Assembly: GCF_003011965.1 (NCBI RefSeq)
Contig: NZ_PXWG01000066.1
Coordinates: 1 to 34,506 of the forward strand
Origin: Streptosporangium nondiastaticum
GTDB taxonomy: Bacteria; Actinomycetota; Actinomycetes; Streptomycetales; Streptomycetaceae
Reading direction: 5' to 3'
Length of the DNA: 34,506 bases
A model generated the notes under the pieces. The model ran no database searches. It had not been told where the DNA came from and saw nothing but the letters and a program-made list of their open reading frames with translations. The stretch's first letter is position 1; each line of letters opens with the position of its first letter. Both the position numbers and the translations under genes were made by a program. Positions 26,349-34,506 of the stretch are shown here, piece by piece.

Positions 26349-26406
26349 TCCACGACCGGTTCCCGCGCACTGGCCGCAACGCGGCACCCGGTGCCACACT
26401 GCGGAG

Positions 26407-27804
26407 ATGATCGATCACGTACGCGGGGCGACGGATCAGGCGTGGGCCGCGCTGGGCGGGGACCCCGCCCTCACCGGGGCCGTCACGTGCGGCGGCCCCG
26501 GCGGCACGCTGCCCTCCCGGCTTCCCGTCCGCGAACTGGCCCGGGCCACGGTCGCCGTGGCCTCCCTCGCCGCGGCCGAGCTCGCCGCCGCCCGGCGCGG
26601 CGGCGGGCTGCTCCCGGCCGTGCGGGTGGACGACGGCGCCGTCGCCACCGCCTTCGTCAGCGAACGCCACCTGCGCCTCGACGGCCGCGCGGGCGCCACC
26701 TTCGCGCCCCTGTCCCGCTTCTGGCGCACCCGCGACGGCTGGATCCGCACGCACGCCAACTACCCGCACCACCGCGCCCGGCTGACCGAGGCGCTCGGCC
26801 TGCCCCGTACGGACGACGAGGCAGCCCTCGTCGACCGGACCGCCGCCGAACTCGCCCTGCGCGACGCCGAGGAGATCCAGGAGACCGTCAACGCGGCCGG
26901 AGGGCTGGCCGTCGCCGTGCGCACCCCCGCCGAGTGGGCCGCCCACCCGCAGGGCGAGGCCGTGGCCCGCCGCCCGCTGCTCACCCTGGAGCGCATCGCC
27001 GACGGCCCCGTGCGCACCCTGCCGGCGGACCCGGGAGCGCCCGCCGAGGGCCTGCGCGTGCTCGACCTCACCCGCGTCATCGCCGGTCCCGTCGCCACCC
27101 GCACCCTCGGGCTGCTCGGCGCGGACGTGCTCCGGCTCGACCCGCCCGGCCTCCCGGAGAGCCAGGACGCGCACAACGACACCGGGTTCGGCAAGCGTTC
27201 GGCCGTGCTCGACCTCGCGCGCCGCGCCGACCGGGCGGCCTTCGAGGACCTCCTCGCCCGCGCCGACGTCGTCGTGACCGGCTACCGGCCCGGCGCGCTC
27301 GACCGCCACGGCCTGGCCCCGGAGGCCTTGGCCGAGCGGCGACCCGGCCTGGTCGTCGGCCAGTTGAGCGCCTGGGGCACGGACGGGCCCTGGGGCGGGC
27401 GGCGCGGCTTCGACAGCCTCGTCCAGGCGGCCTGCGGCATAGCCGTCACCGAGGCCCGCCCCGACGGCACCCCCGGCGCCCTGCCCGCGCAGGCACTGGA
27501 CCACGGCACCGGCTACCTCCTCGCGGCCGCCGTCCTGCGCGCCGTCACCGAACAGCGCACCACCGGCGGCACCCGCCTCGCCCGGCTCTCCCTCGCGCGG
27601 ACGGCCCACTGGCTCACCCACGACCTGCCGCGCGACGACAGCGCACCTGGCGGCGCCTACGCGCCGGACGCGTGGCTCACCGAGGCCGCCGGGCCGCTCG
27701 GCCGCGTCCGCTACGCACTGCCGCCGGTGCACGTCGAGGGCGCGCCGCGCGACTGGGCGCGGACCCCCGCGCTCTGGGGCTCCGACGCGCCGGAGTGGCG
27801 TTGA
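26407..27804 (+). CDS. Family III CoA transferase (CaiB/BaiF-like)
   Basis: A 465-residue family III CoA transferase. The second half holds the family core: VLDLTRVIAGPVATRTLGLLGADVL (about 218-242), then GKRSAVLDL, ADVVVTGYRPGALDRHGL, LSAWGTDGPW, and the putative catalytic Asp336 in RGFDSLVQAACGI. The usual order is changed: the first about 210 residues, with a SRFWRTRDGWIRTHANYPHHR segment, resemble the end of the domain, as seen in other actinobacterial members. Acyl substrates cannot be named. It starts at the ATG at 26407 with a close GCGGAG. It lies 41 bases before the acetyltransferase gene, so the two are probably cotranscribed. Confidence 0.87.
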   Translation: MIDHVRGATDQAWAALGGDPALTGAVTCGGPGGTLPSRLPVRELARATVAVASLAAAELAAARRGGGLLPAVRVDDGAVATAFVSERHLRLDGRAGATFAPLSRFWRTRDGWIRTHANYPHHRARLTEALGLPRTDDEAALVDRTAAELALRDAEEIQETVNAAGGLAVAVRTPAEWAAHPQGEAVARRPLLTLERIADGPVRTLPADPGAPAEGLRVLDLTRVIAGPVATRTLGLLGADVLRLDPPGLPESQDAHNDTGFGKRSAVLDLARRADRAAFEDLLARADVVVTGYRPGALDRHGLAPEALAERRPGLVVGQLSAWGTDGPWGGRRGFDSLVQAACGIAVTEARPDGTPGALPAQALDHGTGYLLAAAVLRAVTEQRTTGGTRLARLSLARTAHWLTHDLPRDDSAPGGAYAPDAWLTEAAGPLGRVRYALPPVHVEGAPRDWARTPALWGSDAPEWR

Positions 27805-27845
27805 CGGCCCGCGGGGCCACCGGCCCCGGACCGTACGATGAAGCC

Positions 27846-28388
27846 GTGTCGGAACGGCTCGCCGAGGGCCCGCGCGTCGCGATCCGCCCCGTGACGCCCG
27901 GCGACGGCCCCGAGTTCACCCGCCTCGTGCGGGCCAGCGCGGATCTGCACCACCCGTGGCTGTCCATGCCCGCCACCGAGGAGGACTTCGCCGCGTACGC
28001 CGCCACGCTCGACGGCGAACAGCGCGTGGGCCTCCTCGTCTGCCTGCGCGAGACCGGCCGCGCCGCGGGCTTCGTCAACATCAACAACATCGTGCGCGGC
28101 CGCTTCCAGTGCGGCGCGCTCGGCTACGGCGCCTTCGCGCCGGCGGCGGGCCGCGGCCTCATGAGCGAGGGCCTCGCCCTCGTCCTGCGCCACGCCTTCG
28201 GCCCCCTCGGCCTGCACCGCCTGGAGGCGAACATCCAGCCGGGCAACGCCGCGTCGCTGGCCCTGGTCAAGCGCAACGGCTTCCGGCTGGAGGGCTTCTC
28301 CCCGGCGTTCCTCTTCATCGACGGGGCGTGGCGCGACCACGAACGCTGGGCGATCACCGCCGACATGCTGCCGGACCACCAGGACTGA
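27846..28388 (+). CDS. GNAT family acetyltransferase (RimJ/RimL-like)
   Basis: A 180-residue GNAT protein. It begins with the usual RVAIRPVTPGDGPEF strand-helix, has the acetyl-CoA loop AAGRGLMSEGLALVLRHAF (about 101-119), and ends with LHRLEANIQPGNAASLALVKRNGF (about 124-147), the RimJ/RimL signature for N-terminal or ribosomal-protein acetylation. The GTG at 27846 is chosen because it gives the standard N-terminus; the frame is open far upstream inside the CoA transferase gene. The substrate is unknown. Confidence 0.92.
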   Translation: MSERLAEGPRVAIRPVTPGDGPEFTRLVRASADLHHPWLSMPATEEDFAAYAATLDGEQRVGLLVCLRETGRAAGFVNINNIVRGRFQCGALGYGAFAPAAGRGLMSEGLALVLRHAFGPLGLHRLEANIQPGNAASLALVKRNGFRLEGFSPAFLFIDGAWRDHERWAITADMLPDHQD

Positions 28389-28425
28389 CCGTCAGGACCG
28401 ACCACCAGGCTGGAGATAGGTTGCC

Positions 28426-30441
28426 GTGCCCACGACCATCCGACGTGCCGTACTGACCCTGCCCGCCGCCCCGCTCGGCGCGGAGAACCCCCTGCCGTCC
28501 CTGCGCACGGCCCGTGACGTCCACCGGCTCGACGCGGCACAGCGCAAGGGCCTGCCCGCCGACATGGCCCGCCAGACGGGCTACGAGCCGCTGCGTTCCG
28601 TGCTGCCGGCGCGCCGCCGCGACCACTACGGCCGCAAGCGCGTCCTCACCGACGTCGACGCGATCGTCGTCGAGAACGACCGGTTGCGCGCCACGGTCCT
28701 GCCCGGCCTCGGCGGGCGCGTCCACTCCCTCGAACACAAGCCGGCGGGCCGGCAGCTGCTCTACGCCAACCCCGTCCTGCAGCCCGCCCACTTCGCGCTC
28801 AACGGCGCCTGGTTCTCCGGCGGCATCGAGTGGAACATCGGCGCCACCGGCCACACCCCGCTGTCCGTGGCCCCGCTGCACGCCGCCCGCGTGCCCGCGC
28901 CCGGCGGCGGGGAGATGCTGCGCCTGTGGGAGTGGGAGCGGCTGCGCGACCTGCCGTTCCAGGTCGACCTGTGGCTGCCGGACGGCTCGGACTTCCTCTA
29001 CGTGGGCGTGCGGATCCGCAACCCCCACCACCGGCCCGCGCCCGTCTACTGGTGGTCGAACATCGCCGTCCCCGAGGAGGAGGGCTCGCGCGTCCTCGCG
29101 CCCGCCGAGTCGGCCTGGCGGTTCGGCTACGAGCGCAGCCTGCGCAGGGTCGCGGTGCCGGAGTGGGAGGGCGCGGACCACACCTATCCGCTGAACAGCA
29201 CGCACGCCGCCGACTTCTTCTACGACGTGCCCGGCGGGGAGCGCCGCTGGATCGCCTCGCTCGGCGCGGACGGCCACGGCCTCGTGCAGACCTCGACCGA
29301 CGCGCTGCGCGGCCGGAAGCTCTTCGTCTGGGGGTCGGGCCGCGGCGGCCGCCGCTGGCAGGAGTGGCTCACGGAGCCCGGCACCGGCGGCTACGCCGAG
29401 ATCCAGGCCGGGCTCGCCCGCACCCAGCTGGAGCACGTGCCGCTGGAGCCCGGCGGCGAGTTCGCGTGGCTGGAGGCGTACGGCCCGCTGGCCGCGGATC
29501 CCGCCGCCGTGCACGGCGGCGACTGGGCGGCCGCCCGCGGCGAGGCGGCGGCCCGGCTCGAAGCGGCCCTGCCCCGGGCCGAGGTGGACGCGGCGTACGC
29601 GGCGTGGCGCCCGTACGCCGACACCGAGCCGAAGGAGAGCCTGCACACGGGCTCCGGCTGGGGCGCGCTGGAAGCGGAGCGCGGGCACTACGACCTGCCC
29701 GGCACGCCCTTCCCCGTGGAGACGCTGGGGGAGGAGCAGGAGCCCTGGCTGAGGTTCCTGCGGACGGGCTCGCACCCGTCCCCGGACCGGACGCTGCCGC
29801 CCCCGCCCTCGCTGGTCTCGCCGCAGTGGCGCGAGCTGCTGGAGACGACGGACGGGGCCGACCTCTGCGGGGCGTACCACCTGGGGGTCGCCCGCTGGCA
29901 CACGGGCGACCGCTCGCAGGCGGTCCGCGCCTGGGAGGGGGCGGAGCACCTGTGGTTCGTCAAGCGGTGCCTGGCCTACGCGGACGCCGAGGACGGCCAC
30001 CCCGGGCGGGCCGCCGACCGCTATCTGGAGGCCGTCGAGGACGCCTGCGGCGAGCGGCGCGCCGGGGCCTCGTGGACCGCCGCCCTGGCCGGGCTCGGCG
30101 AGGAGGCGGTGGAGGCCCTGCTGGCCGCCGGGCGGGCGGGTGACGCCGAGGCGGTGCTGGACCGGCTGGGCCCCGGCATCGGCGAGCGCGGCCGCTTCCG
30201 GCTGCTCCGCGCGCGGGTGCTGCTCGCCCTGGGGGACGCGGCGGCCGCGCGCGAGGTCTTCGACCGGGGCTTCGAGGTGGAGGACCTGCGGGAGGGCGAC
30301 GAGTCCCTCGGGGAGACCTGGTACGCGATCGAGGAGCGGCTGCTGGCGGGCGACGGGCCGGTCACGGCGGAGATCAAGGCCCGGGCCCGGGCGAAGGAGC
30401 TGCCCGCTTCGTACGACTTCAGGATGCGGCCGGCCCCGTAA
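28426..30441 (+). CDS. DUF5107 beta-sandwich protein with TPR-like tail
   Basis: A 671-residue protein. Residues about 75-350 match DUF5107, a galactose-mutarotase-like beta-sandwich found in putative carbohydrate-active proteins, with VLPGLGGRVHSLEHKPAGRQLLYANP (two parts of one block), FSGGIEWNIGATGHTP and YWWSNIAVPEEEGSRVLAP. The last about 180 residues are alpha-helical repeats of TPR type (AYHLGVARWHTGDRSQAVRAW and following). Full-length relatives are usually around 1000 residues or more, so this is a short version with fewer repeats. It starts at the GTG at 28426. It is probably intracellular, since no signal peptide is present. The substrate is unknown. Confidence 0.83.
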   Translation: MPTTIRRAVLTLPAAPLGAENPLPSLRTARDVHRLDAAQRKGLPADMARQTGYEPLRSVLPARRRDHYGRKRVLTDVDAIVVENDRLRATVLPGLGGRVHSLEHKPAGRQLLYANPVLQPAHFALNGAWFSGGIEWNIGATGHTPLSVAPLHAARVPAPGGGEMLRLWEWERLRDLPFQVDLWLPDGSDFLYVGVRIRNPHHRPAPVYWWSNIAVPEEEGSRVLAPAESAWRFGYERSLRRVAVPEWEGADHTYPLNSTHAADFFYDVPGGERRWIASLGADGHGLVQTSTDALRGRKLFVWGSGRGGRRWQEWLTEPGTGGYAEIQAGLARTQLEHVPLEPGGEFAWLEAYGPLAADPAAVHGGDWAAARGEAAARLEAALPRAEVDAAYAAWRPYADTEPKESLHTGSGWGALEAERGHYDLPGTPFPVETLGEEQEPWLRFLRTGSHPSPDRTLPPPPSLVSPQWRELLETTDGADLCGAYHLGVARWHTGDRSQAVRAWEGAEHLWFVKRCLAYADAEDGHPGRAADRYLEAVEDACGERRAGASWTAALAGLGEEAVEALLAAGRAGDAEAVLDRLGPGIGERGRFRLLRARVLLALGDAAAAREVFDRGFEVEDLREGDESLGETWYAIEERLLAGDGPVTAEIKARARAKELPASYDFRMRPAP

Positions 30442-30518
30442 GTCCGTCACCGAGTCCGTCGCCAAGTTCGTCTCCGCGCGCTCTCGCCACGCTGTCGCGC
30501 ACCCCTGCCACGCTTTCT

Positions 30519-30546
30519 GGACCGGTCATTCTTGACCGATCATTCT
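30519..30546. promoter_or_regulatory. Tandem operator candidate before the tetR gene
   Basis: Two adjacent 14-base direct repeats, GGACCGGTCATTCT (30519-30532) and TGACCGATCATTCT (30533-30546), end 22 bases before the TetR-family start. This is where an autorepressor would bind. The first contains the short palindrome ACCGGT. Confidence 0.6.
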
Positions 30547-30568
30547 CGAAAGGACTACCGTTCACCAC

Positions 30569-31150
30569 GTGGCCAGGACCAAGGAATTCGATCCGGACGC
30601 CGCGCTCCAGTCGGCCCTCGAGCTGTTCTGGCAGCGCGGCTACGAGGCGACGTCGATGGCCGACCTCGTCGGCCGGCTGGGCATCGCCCGGGCGAGCCTC
30701 TACGCGACGTTCGGCAGCAAGCACGAGCTCTACCTCAAGGCGCTGGAGCGCTACGGCGAGCAGCGCGGCCCGGGCATCGCCGAGGAGCTCTCGCGCCCCG
30801 GCCCGGCCCTGCCGGCCGTGCGGGAGCTGGTGGTCCGCTTCGCGGAGGAGGCCGCCGGGGACGACCTGCGGCGCGGGTGCTTCGTCACCAACACCGCCGT
30901 CGAGCTGGCGCCGCACGACCCCGCCGCGGCCCGCAGCGTCGAGGACAGCTGGCTCGCCCTGGAACGGGCACTCGCTTCCGCGCTGACCCGGGCGGCGGAC
31001 CAGGGCGAACTGCCCGCCGGCCGGGACCCCGTGGCGCTCGCGCGGATGCTGCTCGTCCTCATGCAGGGCATGCGGGTCGTCGGCAAGGCCGCGCCCGGGC
31101 CGGCCCGGCTGCGGGACGCCGCGGAACAGGCCCTCGCCCTGCTGGAGTGA
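30569..31150 (+). CDS. TetR/AcrR family transcriptional regulator
   Basis: A 193-residue TetR-family repressor. The N-terminal DNA-binding domain is typical: ALELFWQRGYEATSMADLVGRLGIARASLYATFGSKHELY is spread over residues 16-55, with the recognition helix around 37-47. The C-terminal ligand domain includes RRGCFVTNTAVELAPHD, which is like the TetR_C_16/YxaF-type group. It starts at the GTG at 30569 with an AAAGGA site. Two direct repeats just upstream suggest autoregulation, and the short-chain dehydrogenase 111 bases downstream on the same strand is the likely target. Confidence 0.93.
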   Translation: MARTKEFDPDAALQSALELFWQRGYEATSMADLVGRLGIARASLYATFGSKHELYLKALERYGEQRGPGIAEELSRPGPALPAVRELVVRFAEEAAGDDLRRGCFVTNTAVELAPHDPAAARSVEDSWLALERALASALTRAADQGELPAGRDPVALARMLLVLMQGMRVVGKAAPGPARLRDAAEQALALLE

Positions 31151-31261
31151 ACCGGAGGCCGGAGGTGACGGACTCCTGCTCCCTTTCCGGACCGCTGCCG
31201 CCGCCACGGCATCTCATGCACAGACATGCCTTTATCCGCAGCATCGCTTAGGAGTGCCGAC

Positions 31262-32023
31262 ATGACCGCACGCTTCACCGGCAAGACCGTCCTCGTCACC
31301 GGCGGCGGCACGGGAATCGGCCAGGCCATCGCCCTCGCCTTCGCCCGGGAGGGCGCGCGCGTCGTCGTCGCGGGCCGCAGGGAGGAGCCCCTGAAGGAGA
31401 CGGTCGCCTACGTGGAGGCGGAGGGCGGCGAGGCCGTCGCCGTCACCGCGGACGTGACCCGCTCCGAGGACGTGCGGGCCCTCGTGGAGCAGACCGTGGC
31501 CCGCTTCGGCAGCCTCGACGTCGCCGTCAACAACGTGGGTCTGGCCGTGCCGCCGGCCAAGGTCGCGGACGTGCCCGAGGAGGACTGGGACCGGATCGTC
31601 GAGACCAACCTCAAGGGCGTCTGGCTGTCCATGAAGCACGAGATCGGGCACATGCGCGCCCACGGCGGCGGCGCCATCGTGAACATCGCGTCCAACGTCG
31701 GCGCGCACCGCAGGAAGCCCGGGTTCGGCGCGTACACGGCCACGAAGGCGGCCGTCTCCGCCCTGACCCGCAACGCCGCCCTGGACCACATCGGCGAGGG
31801 GGTGCGGATCAACGCCGTCAGCCCCGGGCCCGTCGAGACCCCGATGTCCTCCCGCCCCGGCGAGTCCTCGCTGGACAAGGCCGAGCGGATGCGCCGCGAG
31901 GTGCCCGCCGGCCGGGCGGGCACCCCCGACGAGATCGCGGCCGCCGTGCTGCACCTCGCCTCGGACGAGGCCGGCTACACCGTCGGCGCCGACCTCGTCC
32001 TCGACGGCGGCGTCACCGCGTGA
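31262..32023 (+). CDS. Short-chain dehydrogenase/reductase
   Basis: A 253-residue classical short-chain dehydrogenase with the TGGGTGIG cofactor loop (13-20), NNVG (90-93) and catalytic Ser144, Tyr158 and Lys162. Arg39 and Arg40 after the second strand (VVAGRR) favour NADP(H). The ATG at 31262 follows TAGGAG; an ATG at 31226 in the same frame has no good site. The gene is probably controlled by the TetR regulator upstream, as is common for tetR-SDR pairs. Its last 11 bases overlap the end of the convergent antiporter gene. The substrate is unknown. Confidence 0.9.
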   Translation: MTARFTGKTVLVTGGGTGIGQAIALAFAREGARVVVAGRREEPLKETVAYVEAEGGEAVAVTADVTRSEDVRALVEQTVARFGSLDVAVNNVGLAVPPAKVADVPEEDWDRIVETNLKGVWLSMKHEIGHMRAHGGGAIVNIASNVGAHRRKPGFGAYTATKAAVSALTRNAALDHIGEGVRINAVSPGPVETPMSSRPGESSLDKAERMRREVPAGRAGTPDEIAAAVLHLASDEAGYTVGADLVLDGGVTA

Positions 32024-33395
32024 CGGCCGCCTCCTCCTGAACCGGCTCGGCCTGCTCCGCCGCGGGGGCCTGCGCCTCCGCCGCGGGGCGGCGGGCCGTC
32101 AGCCACACGTACACGAGGATGCCCGCGAAGAGGAACAGCACGCCCTGGTAGACGGCCGCGTACCCGGCGCCCGCGACCAGCCAGAAGGAGAAGGCGAAGG
32201 CGCCCAGCGCGAGCACCATGTCGCGCACGAAGCGGCCCGTGCGGACCTTGTCGCGCCGCCCCGTCAGCAGGAAGTACACCTGCGCGGCCGCGGCCAGCAG
32301 GTACGGGACCGTCGCCGAGAACGTCGTGATGAGGACGAGGATCTCGAAGACCCCGCCCACGCCCGAGGTGTAGTTGACGACGGTCAGGCCCGTGGCGAGG
32401 ACCGCGGCGGCGAGCACGCCGAACGTCGGCACGCCGCGCTTCTTCTTCCCGAACGCGGCCGGGAACAGCCCGTCCTTCGCGGCGGCGTACGGGGCCTGGG
32501 CGCTCATCAGCGTCCAGCCGTTGAGGGCGCCCACGATGGAGATCACGGCGCAGGCGGCGATCAGCATGCCGCCCCAGTGGCCGCCGAACATCACGTCGAC
32601 CGCGTCGGAGAACGGGGCCGTCGACTCGACCAGCTTGTCGTGCCGGACGGTGCCGAACACCGAGACCGTGCCCAGCAGGTAGACCAGCGCCGCGCCCACG
32701 GTGCCCAGGACGCTCGCGCGCCCCACGTTGCGCTCCGGGTCGCGCACCTCGCCCGCGCTCATGGCGGCGGACTCCACGCCCACGTACGAGTAGAGCAGGA
32801 TCGCGGCCGACGCCGTCAGCCCGCCGGTCCAGTTGCCGTCGGCCGTCGTGAACGAGCCGAGGTTGTCCGGGTCGAAGAAGAACAGGCCGACCACCGCGAC
32901 GAACAGCAGCGGCACGAACTTCATCACCGTGGAGATCATCTGGACGGCGCCCACCCAGCGCGTACCGGCCAGGTTCGCGAGCGCCGGCAGCCACAGCATG
33001 GCCAGCGCCATGGCCAGGTCCCCCGCCATGGAGCCCTTGCCGGTCATGACGTGCAGATAGCCGACGCCGGCGACCGCGAGGGCCGCGTTGCTCACCCACG
33101 TCATGGTCCAGAACGACCACGCGGACAGGAAGCCGGCGAAGTCGCCGAAGGCCTCGCGCGCGTACACGTACGGGCCGCCGGTGCGCGGATGGCGCTGCGC
33201 GAGCCGGCCGAAGACGAGCGCGAGGGCGATGGCGCCGATGGTGAGGACGCCGAACGCCAGCAGGCTGACCGTGCCGAAGGGGGCGACGGACGCGGGCAGC
33301 AGGAAGATGCCGCCGCCGATGATGTTGCCCATGACCAGGGCAGTGGCGGTCGGGAGGCCGAAACGGCGGGTGTGCGTGCCGTCGGTGTCGTGCAT
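32013..33395 (-). CDS. APC superfamily amino acid/polyamine antiporter, AdiC-like
   Basis: A 460-residue amino acid-polyamine-organocation transporter with 12 hydrophobic segments. The unwound first helix carries MGNIIGGGIFLLPAS, close to the GxG motif and LLPA of AdiC. Further similarity to the arginine:agmatine exchanger lies in GGPYVYAREAFG, ALAVAGVGYL, YSYVGVESAAMSAGEVRDPERNV and GWTLMSAQAPYAAAKDGLFP. The C-terminal tail is Glu/Ala-rich. The ATG at 33395 is chosen over upstream in-frame codons because it puts the first helix about 20 residues from the start; GAGAGG lies upstream. No decarboxylase gene sits beside it, so the substrate is not fixed. Confidence 0.9.
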   Translation of the reverse strand: MHDTDGTHTRRFGLPTATALVMGNIIGGGIFLLPASVAPFGTVSLLAFGVLTIGAIALALVFGRLAQRHPRTGGPYVYAREAFGDFAGFLSAWSFWTMTWVSNAALAVAGVGYLHVMTGKGSMAGDLAMALAMLWLPALANLAGTRWVGAVQMISTVMKFVPLLFVAVVGLFFFDPDNLGSFTTADGNWTGGLTASAAILLYSYVGVESAAMSAGEVRDPERNVGRASVLGTVGAALVYLLGTVSVFGTVRHDKLVESTAPFSDAVDVMFGGHWGGMLIAACAVISIVGALNGWTLMSAQAPYAAAKDGLFPAAFGKKKRGVPTFGVLAAAVLATGLTVVNYTSGVGGVFEILVLITTFSATVPYLLAAAAQVYFLLTGRRDKVRTGRFVRDMVLALGAFAFSFWLVAGAGYAAVYQGVLFLFAGILVYVWLTARRPAAEAQAPAAEQAEPVQEEAAVTR

Positions 33396-33746
33396 GAGGG
33401 GGTGTGCCTCTCGGTCCAGCGGGCAGGTTCGCCAGGATGTGCGACACGACATGGTGACCGGAGCTGGGCAGTCCGCAAAATCCTTTGTTTTTGTCCCGCC
33501 TCCCCCGCCCGGCGGCCGCAAAACCGGCTGCGATCGGGCTCCCCGGCAGTGATTCGTCCACCCGTGGTCATCCGGGCCCCGTCCGGCGTCCTCCCGTCAT
33601 CCGGCCGCCGTCACCCGGCCGCCCGTGTCGCCCCGCCCCGCACCCCGCGATCTGCCAAGGTGGACGGGGGCGGCAGCGGGCGGCCCCGGTGCCGGACAGG
33701 TGCTGCCGCCCGGTGCGGACGGCGCGGCGGTCGGAGGTACGGACGG
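33396..33746. promoter_or_regulatory. Divergent intergenic region with an inverted repeat
   Basis: A 351-base gap between the antiporter (minus) and aminotransferase-like (plus) genes, so it must hold both promoters. It has an AT-richer patch at about 33476-33497 and an inverted repeat with 10-bp arms at 33668-33677 and 33702-33711 in the leader of the plus-strand gene. I see no clear -10/-35 pair and no gene. Confidence 0.45.
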
Positions 33747-34506
33747 ATGCAGCCCAGCTTTCCCGCGCTCCCGGCCGGAACCGTGCCCGAGCGCGGGCTG
33801 CCCGTCCTGCCGGAGCTCGCCGAGCGCCTTGCGCGGGCCGCCCGGGACAGCGCGCCCGAACCGCTCGGCGGCGGGGACGCCCTGCGCGCCGCCGCCTGCG
33901 GCTACTGGGCCCGGCGCGGCCTGCCCACCGCCCCCGAGCACGTCCTCGCCGCCCCCGGCGCACAACCCCTGCTGCTCGCGGTCCTCGCGGGCGCCGGCGG
34001 CGACGTCCTCCTCACCCGCCCCTGCGCCGCCTGGTACCCGCCGCTCGCCCGGATCGCCGGGCGCCCCACCTACCACGTGCCGGTGCCCGCCGAGTGCGGA
34101 GGCGTGCCCGACCCCTTCGCCCTGCTGGAGACCGTGCGCCGGATCCGCGCCGAGGGCGGCAGGCCCCGCGTCCTCGTCCTGTCGCCCGCCGACGACCCCA
34201 CCGGCTCGGTCACCCCGCCGGAGCTGCTCCACGAGGTGTGCGAGGCGGCCGTCGCGGAGGAGCTGACGATCGTCAGCGACGAGACCTGGCGCGACATGCG
34301 CCACGACCCCGGCGGCACGGTCTTCCTCGGCCCCGCCGAGATGTGGCCCGACCACGTCGTCGTCCTCACCGACCTGGCCGGCGGCCTCTTCCCCACCGCC
34401 TGGCCCGCCGCCGCGGCCCGCTTCCCCGCCCGGGGCCGCGGCCCCGTCCTGCGCGCCCGCGTCACCACGGCCCTGGCCGCCGTACGGGCCGAGCTGACCC
34501 CGCCGG
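33747..34506 (+). CDS. Partial PLP-dependent aminotransferase-fold protein, apparently without the PLP lysine
   Basis: The first 253 codons of a gene that runs off the right end of the window. The frame has no stop, keeps high G/C in third positions, and starts at the ATG at 33747 with GGAGG 9-13 bases upstream. It resembles class I/II aminotransferases: AAACGYWARRGL and APGAQPLLLAVLAG are the usual cofactor-phosphate region, SPADDPTGSVTPPELL corresponds to the NPTG motif (Asn replaced by Asp), and VSDETWRD has Asp178, which binds the pyridine nitrogen. At the place of the SxSK lysine the sequence is LTDLAGGLFPTAW, with Gly212 where Lys is expected. The end of the domain cannot be seen. Confidence 0.75.
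   Translation, partial: MQPSFPALPAGTVPERGLPVLPELAERLARAARDSAPEPLGGGDALRAAACGYWARRGLPTAPEHVLAAPGAQPLLLAVLAGAGGDVLLTRPCAAWYPPLARIAGRPTYHVPVPAECGGVPDPFALLETVRRIRAEGGRPRVLVLSPADDPTGSVTPPELLHEVCEAAVAEELTIVSDETWRDMRHDPGGTVFLGPAEMWPDHVVVLTDLAGGLFPTAWPAAAARFPARGRGPVLRARVTTALAAVRAELTPP

Noticed and set aside
22254..26399. 1381-codon minus-strand open frame opposite the CHAT-WD40 and amine-oxidase-like genes
   Set aside because: Spans several plus-strand genes with clear domains and has no recognisable domain itself.
32013..32023. Eleven-base overlap of convergent gene ends
   Set aside because: Both stop codons are well supported; small convergent overlaps are common in compact GC-rich genomes.
33597..34355. 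Minus-strand open frame opposite the aminotransferase-like gene
   Set aside because: Gly/Ala-rich without motifs, whereas the plus-strand frame shows aminotransferase-fold motifs and a good ribosome site.

Overview
The window is very GC-rich, with codons that almost always end in G or C, GTG starts and 4-base gene overlaps. It also carries palindromes of the DmdR/IdeR iron-box type and gene families typical of Streptomyces, so it is most likely a Streptomyces or close-relative chromosome segment. It holds accessory and secondary-metabolism genes, with no RNA genes, phage genes or insertion sequences that I can see.

Region 1 (1-6955, minus strand) is a tight seven-gene operon read right to left: alpha/beta hydrolase, free-standing adenylation enzyme, free-standing carrier protein, acyl-CoA-dehydrogenase-fold oxidase, a second protein of that fold, MFS transporter and flavin reductase. 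The specificity residues of the adenylation enzyme read by eye as DLFYAALVCK. That is close to the proline code of the pyrrole-2-carboxyl pathways (RedM/PltF type, DLLYLALVCK as I recall it). With the carrier protein and a RedW/PltE/AnaB-like dehydrogenase, the operon should turn L-proline into a pyrrolyl (or pyrrolinyl) thioester. The second acyl-CoA-dehydrogenase-fold protein lacks both known positions of the catalytic glutamate and sits with a flavin reductase, so it may be a two-component flavin monooxygenase that further oxidises the ring. A candidate promoter with an internal palindrome lies at 7029-7057.

Region 2 (7358-11673, plus strand) is a peptide-degradation run: a DppA-like M55 D-aminopeptidase, an M20 metallopeptidase and an S9 prolyl-oligopeptidase-family enzyme. 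An unusual 14-bp tandem repeat lies between the last two.

Region 3 (11748-21449, plus strand) is an iron-controlled catechol siderophore locus. Two iron boxes precede entA/dhbA, followed by entC, entE, a carrier-less isochorismatase (entB), a separate aryl carrier protein, a single-module C-A-PCP-TE synthetase whose serine code equals that of EntF, and an Sfp/EntD-type phosphopantetheinyl transferase. The expected product is enterobactin or a related 2,3-dihydroxybenzoyl-serine compound. Two mutually exclusive hairpins, one an intrinsic-terminator shape, separate entA from entC. No MbtH protein, siderophore exporter or uptake system is present in the window.

Region 4 (21583-26348) holds a two-helix membrane protein with an exported domain, a CHAT caspase-like protease fused to a seven-bladed WD40 propeller, and a short copper-amine-oxidase-like protein with an altered cofactor motif. 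Region 5 (26407-30441) is a CoA transferase, a GNAT acetyltransferase and a DUF5107/TPR protein. Region 6 (30519-34506) is a TetR regulator with its short-chain dehydrogenase, a convergent AdiC-like amino acid/polyamine antiporter, and a partial aminotransferase-fold protein that appears to lack the PLP lysine and runs off the window end.
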